From Luteipulveratus flavus (GTDB lineage Bacteria; Actinomycetota; Actinomycetes; Actinomycetales; Dermatophilaceae): DNA of 41,708 bases. Under the pieces are notes generated by a model. The model had not been told where the DNA came from. It was given only the letters and a program-made list of their open reading frames with translations, and did no database searches. Both the position numbers and the translations under genes were made by a program. This document shows, one piece after another, positions 35,763-41,708 of this stretch. The stretch lies in contig NZ_JAROAV010000053.1 of assembly GCF_029439465.1 (NCBI RefSeq), positions 1 through 41,708 of the forward strand. The letters run 5' to 3'. How positions within the stretch are numbered: the first letter of the stretch is position 1; every line of letters begins with the position of its first letter.

Positions 35763-36301
35763 CGGTCCGCCTCGCGCCCGTCGTTCATCTCGAACAGGAA
35801 CGCCTGCATGTTGACTTTCACGGTCCCGTCCGTACGCGGCGGCTGGGCCTCCTCGTGGACCAGCACGGTGGCCTCGTGGACGAGCGCCTCGACCTTCTTC
35901 CACACCTCCGGCGTCACCCACATCTCGGCGTCGGTGAACATGCCCCGGCTGCCGGTCCGGCGGTCCGCCAGCCGTCGGCGCAGCTCCTGCGCATAGGCCT
36001 CCACCTGTAGCGCCTGGTCCTCCTCGGACACGTGCCGGCCCGACCGACGCTCCTCGCCGACGTACCGGTACTTCTTCGCGACCCCGCCTCGTACGCTCTC
36101 GGTACCCGCCTCGCGCAGCAACCCGTTCCGGGCGAGCACCCGGACGTGGTAGCTCGCGTTGGCCTGGGTGATGTCGAGCTCGCGCGCGACCTCGGCGGCG
36201 CTCATCGCCGCACCGGTCAGCAGCGACAGCATCTGCAGCCGGACCGGGTGGGCGACGGCTCTCAGCTCGCCGATCCGGTCCTCATCGTCTCCCAAAGACA
36301 T
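35759..36301 (-). CDS. ArsR-family transcription regulator
   Basis: 180 residues. Winged helix-turn-helix (about 12-85): LRAVAHPVRLQMLSLL, SAAEVARELDITQANASYHV (recognition helix) and LLREAG. The C-terminal half (about 90-180) is an effector-binding or dimerisation domain. No metal-binding Cys set is visible, so a metal sensor is unlikely. It is the first gene of an operon with the MFS exporter and is probably the repressor of both. The ATG at 36301 is preferred because it lies seven bases from a -10 element (leaderless). Confidence 0.9.
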   Translation of the reverse strand: MSLGDDEDRIGELRAVAHPVRLQMLSLLTGAAMSAAEVARELDITQANASYHVRVLARNGLLREAGTESVRGGVAKKYRYVGEERRSGRHVSEEDQALQVEAYAQELRRRLADRRTGSRGMFTDAEMWVTPEVWKKVEALVHEATVLVHEEAQPPRTDGTVKVNMQAFLFEMNDGREADR

Positions 36302-36308
36302 GTTGGGG

Positions 36309-36338
36309 AGTCTGCCGCAGCCTCGCACCAACCGTCAA
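36309..36338 (-). promoter_or_regulatory. Promoter of the ArsR-MFS operon
   Basis: Minus strand TTGACG (36338-36333), 18 bases, CAGACT (36314-36309), with the ATG seven bases after the -10. Fits a leaderless housekeeping-type promoter. Confidence 0.6.
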
Positions 36339-36371
36339 GCACTCGTTTGGCGGTCCCCCCTTTCCGACCTG

Positions 36372-36443
36372 CTTCGCCGAGTGCGCGTGTCCTGCGGGGT
36401 TTCCGCCCGAAAAGCAGCAGGACACGCGCATTCGGCCGAGAAG
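36372..36443. repeat. Large inverted repeat
   Basis: Left arm 36372-36395 (CTTCGCCGAGTGCGCGTG then TCCTGC) pairs with right arm 36417-36443, the inner 16 bases (TGCGCGTGTCCTGC region) matching exactly, around a 21-base loop. It lies downstream of the rsm22-like gene and upstream of the ArsR promoter, and is a candidate terminator for the former. Confidence 0.65.
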
Positions 36444-36504
36444 GGAGGGAGGGATGGATGGAGGGAGTGGTGCCGGGCGGGGACGAACGAGGTAGGGGCC
36501 GCGC

Positions 36505-37509
36505 TCAGTCGGCGGCGGGCGGCCAGGTGTCGCCCCAGGCGACGTCACGGGCGGCCTTGTACGCGGCGCCGTGCCGCTTGCTGACGACCTCGCGGCCGGC
36601 GGTCCCGTCGGGGCGACACAGCTGGAGCTCGACGAGCCCCTTGCGCTTCAGCGGGTGCCGGACCACCCGACCTCCCCGGACGATCGACCTGGCATCGCGC
36701 GCTCCGTCGCCGAGGTCCTGCCGGGTCGATCGTCGGACGGCGAGGACGTAGGAGAACTTCTCGTCCTCGTGGCTGAGCTCGGCGCTCTTGACCCGGCGGT
36801 GCAGGGCCGACCGGTTCACCCGGGCGGCGAAGTGGCACCAGTCCGCGTCGGCCAGCGGGCACGCGAGGGCGTGCGGGCAGGGCGCGAGCACCCGCCACCC
36901 CGCCGCCAGCAGCAGCTCCCGCGCGGCGAGCACCCGGCGGTGCCCGTCCGGCGTACCCGGCTCGACGACCAGGACTGCGGCACCGGCGGCCGCCATCGCG
37001 TCCGCCACCAGGCGCGTCTGCTGCTCCTCGCTGAGCTCGCTGAGGACGTACGCCGCGCTCACCAGGTCCGCCGACGGCACCGGTTCACCGACGCGCCAGT
37101 CCCGCCACGAGGTCTCTCCCAGGTCCTCGGCGGCGATCGCGCGGCCGAGATCGCGGGCGGCGGCGACCTGCTCGAGCACCGTCGCCGCGCGCACGTCCGG
37201 CAGCGCCTCGGCCGCGGCCCACACTGCAGCGCCCGTCCCGCCCCCGAGGTCGGCGACCGAACTGATCGGCCCCAGCCCCGCGCGTACGCCCTGCAGCAGA
37301 GCCAGCCGGACGGCCGCGTACGTCGCGGGCATCCGGTACACGGCGTACGCGAGCACCTCCGCCGGCCCCGCGAGGATCGGCGCTCCGGCCGGTCGGACGG
37401 ATCGATATCGGTCACTCAGCCGCTCGACGGCGGCCGTCAGCGCTACCGTTGACGCGCCGGCGGCCGACCGGTCGAGGGCATCGCGCAGGCGTAGGGACAG
37501 GTCGCTCAT
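36505..37509 (-). CDS. Rsm22-family small-subunit rRNA methyltransferase-like
   Basis: 334 residues. SAM-dependent fold with a VADLGGGTGAAVWAAAEALP motif (about 85-104), VLEQ after strand 2, SAAYVLSELSEEQQ and VLVVEPGTPDG. A CPHALACPL...DWCHFAARVNR cysteine-rich region (about 210-232) fits the zinc or Fe-S-like motif of mitochondrial Rsm22 family members. Assumed to act on the ribosome; the target nucleotide is not established. It is divergent from the small membrane protein gene across three 9-base tandem repeats. Confidence 0.88.
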   Translation of the reverse strand: MSDLSLRLRDALDRSAAGASTVALTAAVERLSDRYRSVRPAGAPILAGPAEVLAYAVYRMPATYAAVRLALLQGVRAGLGPISSVADLGGGTGAAVWAAAEALPDVRAATVLEQVAAARDLGRAIAAEDLGETSWRDWRVGEPVPSADLVSAAYVLSELSEEQQTRLVADAMAAAGAAVLVVEPGTPDGHRRVLAARELLLAAGWRVLAPCPHALACPLADADWCHFAARVNRSALHRRVKSAELSHEDEKFSYVLAVRRSTRQDLGDGARDARSIVRGGRVVRHPLKRKGLVELQLCRPDGTAGREVVSKRHGAAYKAARDVAWGDTWPPAAD

Positions 37510-37547
37510 GACGGGTCCGAGCCTAGGTCCCGTGGTGCGACTCGCGC

Positions 37548-37574
37548 GTCACACCCGTCACACGTGTCACATGT
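37548..37574. repeat. Three tandem 9-base repeats
   Basis: Starts at 37548, 37557 and 37566, each unit beginning GTCACA. They lie in the divergent region between the rsm22-like gene (start 37509) and the small gene at 37621. The regular 9-base spacing suggests cooperative binding sites for a regulator. Confidence 0.55.
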
Positions 37575-37620
37575 GTGGCAGGATCTGTCCCGGCCCGTGC
37601 CCCATCCCCCGGAGGAACCG

Positions 37621-37788
37621 ATGGCGAAAGTCAAGCAGTTCATACCCTGGGTGGTGCTCGCGTTCCTGGTGTACGCCGTCGTGACGTCACCCAACAAGTC
37701 GGCCGACCTCGTCCGCAACATCTGGGAGATCCTCTCCGACGGCGTCAGCAACATCGCTCAGTTCTTCGACAACATCCTGAACGGCTAG
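37621..37788 (+). CDS. Small single-pass membrane protein
   Basis: 55 residues. Basic N-terminus (MAKVKQ) then a single hydrophobic helix (about 7-23, FIPWVVLAFLVYAVVT) and a C-terminal amphipathic part. No family recognised. GGAGGA precedes the ATG by six bases. It starts 6 bases upstream of the PH-domain gene (37795) and is probably co-transcribed with it. Confidence 0.7.
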   Translation: MAKVKQFIPWVVLAFLVYAVVTSPNKSADLVRNIWEILSDGVSNIAQFFDNILNG

Positions 37789-37794
37789 CCCGCC

Positions 37795-38787
37795 GTGGAC
37801 GGCGTGAGCGGGCGCGCCGTCGAGCGCCTGGCGCAGTACCGGCTCCCCAGGGAGAAGGTCGTCGTCGCCATGCAGGAGCACTGGGCCTCCAAGGCCGAGC
37901 CGATCGCCACCGCCATCGTCGGCTTCTTCCTCGTCATCACGATCGGCAGCGTCGCACCCGTGCGGATGGGCGTGCTCGCCAACGCAGCGTGGTGGCTGTG
38001 GTTCGTGCTGGTGCTGCGCGCCGCATGGATCGTGCTGAAGTGGCAGTTCAGCTGGTTCGTCGCCACCGACAAGCGACTGCTCCTGCTGTACGGCATCGTC
38101 ACGCGCAAGGTCGCCATGATGCCGATGGCCCGCGTGACCGACATGTCGTACACCCGCTCACCGCTCGGGCGCATCCTCGGGTACGGCACGTTCGTGCTGG
38201 AGAGCGCCGGTCAGGACCAGGCGCTGTCCAAGATCTCCTACGTACGCCGGCCGGACGAGACGTACCGGCTCATCTGCGACCAGATCTTCGCCGGGTTCAA
38301 CCCCGCCAAGGACGGCCCCTCGGCGGCGAGCCGCTCCAAGTCCGGTGGAGCCGAGGACGACCCGCCCCCCGACGGCCCGGCCGGTCCGAACGGCCCGGCC
38401 GGTGGCCTCGACGGAGCCGGTGGCCCGGACGAGGGCCCGACGGCGAACCCCCTGGACCGGCCCCGCAGCCTCGACCCGCAGGACCCCACCGAGGACCCGG
38501 ACGACCTGGAGATGACGGACGTCCCCATCCACCGGCTCGGCCGCTACCTGGAGCCGAGGGAGAAGTCGAGACGGACGTGGTGGCGTCTCGGCGAGCCGCG
38601 GGTCGAGCGCCGGATCGTGCGTCGGGTCCGCTCAGGATCGCCCGAGGACGAGCCCGAGGACGAGCCCGACGACGAGCCCGATGAGGAGCTCGGCGCGGAG
38701 CCGGGCGACGACACCGACCAGTCCTGGGCCGTGAGCCGCGAGGACGCTTCCCCGCACCACCCGGTGCGCTCCCGGCCGCCACGCTGA
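37795..38787 (+). CDS. Membrane-anchored PH-domain (bPH2) protein
   Basis: 330 residues, GTG start. Two transmembrane helices (about 38-55, 64-81) are followed by a bacterial PH domain (about 82-165, WFVATDKRLLLLYGIVTRKVAMMP) and a long Pro/Gly/Asp-rich tail with repeated acidic EDEPDDEP units near the C-terminus. YdbS/YdbT-like proteins of this type occur in Gram-positive bacteria; their ligand is unknown. Paired with a small membrane protein. Confidence 0.85.
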   Translation: MDGVSGRAVERLAQYRLPREKVVVAMQEHWASKAEPIATAIVGFFLVITIGSVAPVRMGVLANAAWWLWFVLVLRAAWIVLKWQFSWFVATDKRLLLLYGIVTRKVAMMPMARVTDMSYTRSPLGRILGYGTFVLESAGQDQALSKISYVRRPDETYRLICDQIFAGFNPAKDGPSAASRSKSGGAEDDPPPDGPAGPNGPAGGLDGAGGPDEGPTANPLDRPRSLDPQDPTEDPDDLEMTDVPIHRLGRYLEPREKSRRTWWRLGEPRVERRIVRRVRSGSPEDEPEDEPDDEPDEELGAEPGDDTDQSWAVSREDASPHHPVRSRPPR

Positions 38788-38793
38788 GGCTCC

Positions 38794-39296
38794 TCAGACC
38801 AGAAAGCCCAGCGGTTCCGGCACCCGGTCCAGGACGCGCGCCGGGTCGGTGCGTAGCAGTCCGTGCAGCAGCTCCCCGTAGACGCCGCGGAAGTCGGTCG
38901 TCGACTTCAGGTCGCCGTCGTCGAGGTCGGTCAGCGAGGGCTGCTCGCCGTAGAAGCCGCCCTTGACCCGGTCGCCCATCACGAACAGCGCGCCGGCCGT
39001 GCCGTGGTCCGTCCCGTCCGAGGCGTTGGCCTTCACCCGGCGGCCGAACTCCGAGTACGCCGTCACCACGACGTCCTTCTCCCGCGGGTGACCGGCAGTG
39101 CCGAGCGGAACGCGGTGAGTGCCTTGTCGACGTCGGTCAGCCGACCGGTCTGGGCGTCCTTCTCCCGCGCGTGCGTGTCGAAGCCGGAGACCGAGACGAG
39201 GTAGACGGTCGTCGGCACGTCGGCCTTGATGCACCGGGCGACCATGTCCAGCTGGTCCGGCAGCGCGGCGGCGGCTGGGCGTCGGGCGGCACACGG
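38794..39296 (-). pseudogene. DUF1501 gene remnant, frameshifted
   Basis: Two pieces of a DUF1501 (sulfatase-like secreted) protein lie in different frames. The upstream piece (from about 39296) reads LDMVARCIKADVPTTVYLV and SGFDTHAREKDAQ; the downstream piece reads REKDVVVTAYSEFGRRVKAN and continues to GFLV before the stop at 38794. A one-base loss near 39085-39091 explains the shift. The N-terminal 200 or more residues typical of the family are absent: a stop lies at 39297-39299. Hence a decayed gene. Confidence 0.82.
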
Positions 39297-39405
39297 TCAG
39301 GGTAGGTGCTTGTGGTTCGGTGGACGGCCGACCACCATGGTCCGGCGGCCGCAGCCGGTCCGTACCCAGGGCTGCGACCGTCACCACCTGCGAAGGGAGC
39401 CATCC

Positions 39406-40893
39406 GTGAGCGTCTTGCGGACGAAGTCGATCGAGCAGTCGATCGACGACACCACCGAGGACCACGAGTTCCAGCTCAAACGCCGCCTGACGGCGCTCGA
39501 CCTCACCCTGTTCGGCATCGGCGTCATCATCGGCGCCGGCATCTTCACCACGACGGGCCGTGCGGCCCAGGAGCTCGCCGGCCCCGCCGTCGTCATCTCC
39601 TTCGTGGTCGGCGCCCTGTGCTGCGGCCTCGCCGCACTCTGCTACGCCGAGCTCGCCTCCACCGTCCCGGTCAGCGGGTCGGCGTACACGTTCTCGTACG
39701 CCACGCTGGGTGAGCTGATCGCCTGGATCATCGGCTGGGACCTCTTCCTGGAGCTCATGCTCGGCGCCTCCGTCGTCGCCCAGGGCTGGAGCCAGTACTT
39801 CACCGAGCTGATCAGCCACGCCGGGTGGGCCCTCCCGGACGCGGTCGCGCCGGGCTCGCACTTCGACCTGATGGCGTTCGTCCTCGTCGCGACGCTGACC
39901 GCCCTCGTCGCGTTCGGCATCAAGGAGTCGCTGCGGGTCAACATGGCCCTCGTCGCGCTGAAGCTGTTCATCGTGCTCTTCGTGATCGTCGCCGGCATCG
40001 GCTTCATCAACCGCGACAACTACTCGCCGTTCATCCCCGAGGCCACCGACGCCGCCGCCAAGACCGGCGTGCAGCGTCCGCTGCTGGACACCATCCTCGG
40101 CCTCGAGCCCGCCGCCTTCGGCGTGATGGGCATCTTCACCGCCGCCTCGCTGGTGTTCTTCGCCTACATCGGGTTCGACGTCGTCGCGACCACGGCCGAG
40201 GAGGCCAAGAACCCGCAGCGCGACCTGCCGATCGGCATCATCGCCTCGCTCATCATCTGCACGGTGCTGTACGTCGCGGTCGCCCTCGTCATCACCGGCA
40301 TGGTGAAGTACAACGACATCGACCCCAAGGCCGCGCTGGCGACGGCGTTCACGGACGCGGGCAAGGGCGGGTACGCCACGATCATCTCCGCGGGCGCCGT
40401 CGCCGGTCTCGCCACGGTCGTGATGACCCTCATGATCGGCGCAACCCGGGTGCTGTTCGCGATGTCCCGCGACAACCTGCTGCCCCGCAGCCTGGCGCAC
40501 ACCAACGACCGGACGGGTACGCCGGTCCGCCTGACGCTGATCATCGGCGGCCTGGTCGCGCTGATCTGCTCGCTCACGCCGATCGGCAAGCTCGAGGAGA
40601 TGGTCAACATCGGCACCCTGTCGGCGTTCGCCCTCGTCTCGCTGGCCATCCCGATCCTGCGCAAGCGCCGCCCCGACCTGGAGCGGTCGTTCAAGGTGCC
40701 GTTCTCGCCGGTGCTGCCGATCCTGTCGTCGCTGGTGTGCCTCTACCTGATGCTGAACCTGTCGATCGAGACCTGGCTGCGGTTCCTGGTCTGGATGGCG
40801 CTCGGGTTCATCATCTACTTCGCCTACAGTCGTCACCACGCCAAGCTCAACAGGGTCGACACGGACACCGATCCGGACTACCTCCGAGCCTGA
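39406..40893 (+). CDS. APC-family amino acid permease
   Basis: 495 residues with about 12 hydrophobic helices. Cationic amino-acid transporter (CAT)-like: GIGVIIGAGIFTTTG in helix 1, PVSGSAYTFSYATLGELIAW, SLVFFAYIGFDVVATTAEEAKNPQRDLP and a C-terminal ILRKRRPDLERSFKVPF. Substrate cannot be assigned beyond amino acids or related amines. GTG start at 39406 with GAAGGGAG upstream. Divergent from the DUF1501 remnant. A large overlapping frame on the other strand is a shadow. Confidence 0.93.
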   Translation: MSVLRTKSIEQSIDDTTEDHEFQLKRRLTALDLTLFGIGVIIGAGIFTTTGRAAQELAGPAVVISFVVGALCCGLAALCYAELASTVPVSGSAYTFSYATLGELIAWIIGWDLFLELMLGASVVAQGWSQYFTELISHAGWALPDAVAPGSHFDLMAFVLVATLTALVAFGIKESLRVNMALVALKLFIVLFVIVAGIGFINRDNYSPFIPEATDAAAKTGVQRPLLDTILGLEPAAFGVMGIFTAASLVFFAYIGFDVVATTAEEAKNPQRDLPIGIIASLIICTVLYVAVALVITGMVKYNDIDPKAALATAFTDAGKGGYATIISAGAVAGLATVVMTLMIGATRVLFAMSRDNLLPRSLAHTNDRTGTPVRLTLIIGGLVALICSLTPIGKLEEMVNIGTLSAFALVSLAIPILRKRRPDLERSFKVPFSPVLPILSSLVCLYLMLNLSIETWLRFLVWMALGFIIYFAYSRHHAKLNRVDTDTDPDYLRA

Positions 40894-40940
40894 CGATCAC
40901 TTCCTCGATCCGACACTTCTGACCGGAGGTCCAGCGCCCC

Positions 40941-41519
40941 ATGGCCGTTCGTCCCATCACCATCATCGGCCACAAGGCACTGCACCAGCCCACCAAGAAG
41001 GTCCGCGAGGTCACGGACGAGATCCGCGACCTGGTCGAGGACATGTTCGAGACGATGGACGCTGCCAACGGCGTCGGCCTGGCCGCCAACCAGGTCGGCG
41101 TCCGGCAGCGCATCTTCGTGTACGACGTGCCGGGTGAGGACGAGGACGAGCCGGACCGTCGCGGCGTCGTCATCAACCCGGTGCTGGAGAAGGGCCCGGT
41201 GCCCGCTGGTACTCCGGACCCGGAGGACGGCAGCGAGGGCTGCCTGTCGGTGCCCGGTGAGCACTTCCCCACCGCGCGTGCGGACTGGGCGCGCGTCACC
41301 GGCACCGACCTGGACGGCAACGAGGTGGTCGTCGAGGGCACCGGCCTGATGGCCCGCGCGCTGCAGCACGAGACCGACCACCTCGACGGCAAGCTGTACG
41401 TCGAGCGGCTGACCCCGACGTACCGGACGCAGTCCCGCGAGGCCATCAAGGAGCGCGGCTGGGAGGCCGCCCGCGTCACCAAGTGGGACCCCGCCACCCA
41501 AGAAGCCGAGGACGTCTGA
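40941..41519 (+). CDS. def: Peptide deformylase
   Basis: 192 residues. Removes the N-formyl group from nascent chains. All three motifs are visible: GVGLAANQVG (44-53), EGCLSVPG (99-106, metal ligand Cys101) and QHETDHLDG (142-150, His143, Glu144, His147). Typical actinobacterial length. It starts 47 bases after the permease gene and may be read with it. Ends 26 bases before the terminal repeat region. Confidence 0.96.
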   Translation: MAVRPITIIGHKALHQPTKKVREVTDEIRDLVEDMFETMDAANGVGLAANQVGVRQRIFVYDVPGEDEDEPDRRGVVINPVLEKGPVPAGTPDPEDGSEGCLSVPGEHFPTARADWARVTGTDLDGNEVVVEGTGLMARALQHETDHLDGKLYVERLTPTYRTQSREAIKERGWEAARVTKWDPATQEAEDV

Positions 41520-41527
41520 CCCCCACC

Positions 41528-41707
41528 GCCGGGCGAGCCAACCCCCGCTGGTTGAGCCGGGCGAGCCCACCCCCGCCGGTTGAGCCGGGCGAGCCGCTAG
41601 GCGAGCCAGAGTCGAAACCACCCCCACCGCGAACCCCCAGTCTCCCCGCACCGCACCAGGTTTCGACACGCCCCTCGGCTAACGCCTCGGACCGGCTCAA
41701 CCAGCGG
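41528..41707. repeat. REP-like palindromic element with tandem units
   Basis: Two copies of a 28-base unit (41528-41555 and 41556-41583, four bases differing or fewer) start GCCGGGCGAGCC and end GGTTGA, then a partial third. A 16-base arm CCGCTGGTTGAGCCGG (41545-41560) has its exact reverse complement at 41692-41707, and inner arms GTCGAAACC (41611-41619) and GGTTTCGAC (41659-41667) nest inside. No gene in the element; extends to the window edge. Confidence 0.75.
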
Positions 41708-41708
41708 A

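Noticed and set aside
38794-40839. Long minus-strand frame through the permease.
   Set aside because: His/Asp/Arg-rich shadow of the permease; only the distal part is real, as a DUF1501 remnant.

Overview
The window is a chromosomal segment from a high-GC actinobacterium. Supporting signs are pervasive G/C third positions, many GTG starts, apparent leaderless genes, GAF-ANTAR regulators, LytR_C proteins, a Rsm22-like protein, and the recR / DUF5063 / lysC-asd and dnaX / SRP RNA / tRNA-Ser neighbourhoods. A palindromic repeat at the right end (nested half-sites GGTTGAGC and GTCGAAACC) is of a kind I associate with Micrococcales/Intrasporangiaceae-Dermatophilaceae genomes. The genus cannot be fixed from the sequence. 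No prophage, insertion sequence, CRISPR array or rRNA was seen.

Layout. 1-4.5 kb: a DUF559/AbiEi-like protein, then lysC-asd-asd2, where the second Asd copy has lost its catalytic cysteine. 4.5-8.3 kb: two GAF-ANTAR regulators flanking a ChaB/Rho_N-like protein, then an SDR/DUF427 pair. 8.3-13.5 kb, minus strand: DUF5063, recR, plsC-like acyltransferase, dnaX, SRP RNA and tRNA-Ser(GGA), plus a plus-strand NTF2-like gene. 13.7-18 kb: two LytR_C proteins around a HerA-like ATPase, a small VapB-like protein and a BtuF-like protein. 18-25 kb: a SigB/SigF-type sigma factor, stress-type genes (SDR, PRC-barrel, PPOX) with SigB-like promoters, a secreted metallophosphoesterase, tRNA-Ser(CGA), a beta-hydroxyacid dehydrogenase-like enzyme, and a RimB-like protease divergent from a RimK ligase carrying an extra RCK_C-like domain.

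25-30.2 kb: a compact biosynthetic cluster of UbiA prenyltransferase, type III polyketide synthase, isoprenylcysteine-methyltransferase-like enzyme, flavoprotein, IPP isomerase and geranylgeranyl-reductase-like flavoprotein. The three central genes have the order of the known srsABC phenolic-lipid operon; the added prenyl-handling genes suggest a prenylated phenol or quinone. 30.2-38.8 kb: a mix of accessory and housekeeping genes (PPOX, alpha/beta hydrolase with a perfect palindromic operator, GPP34/GOLPH3-like, DUF3140, tadA, upp, MFS exporter with ArsR regulator, Rsm22, small membrane protein and PH-domain protein). 38.8-41.7 kb: a decayed DUF1501 gene, an amino-acid permease, def, and the terminal repeat.

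How it fits together. The most coherent regulatory theme is a possible general-stress regulon: six genes or operons carry a GGTTCG-like -35 and a GGGTA(A/G/C) -10 spaced by 13-15 bases, and a SigB/SigF-family sigma gene lies in the same window. The longest tract without a protein gene (13105-13714) holds the SRP RNA, a terminator and tRNA-Ser; its last part (13438-13714) shows nothing I can name.
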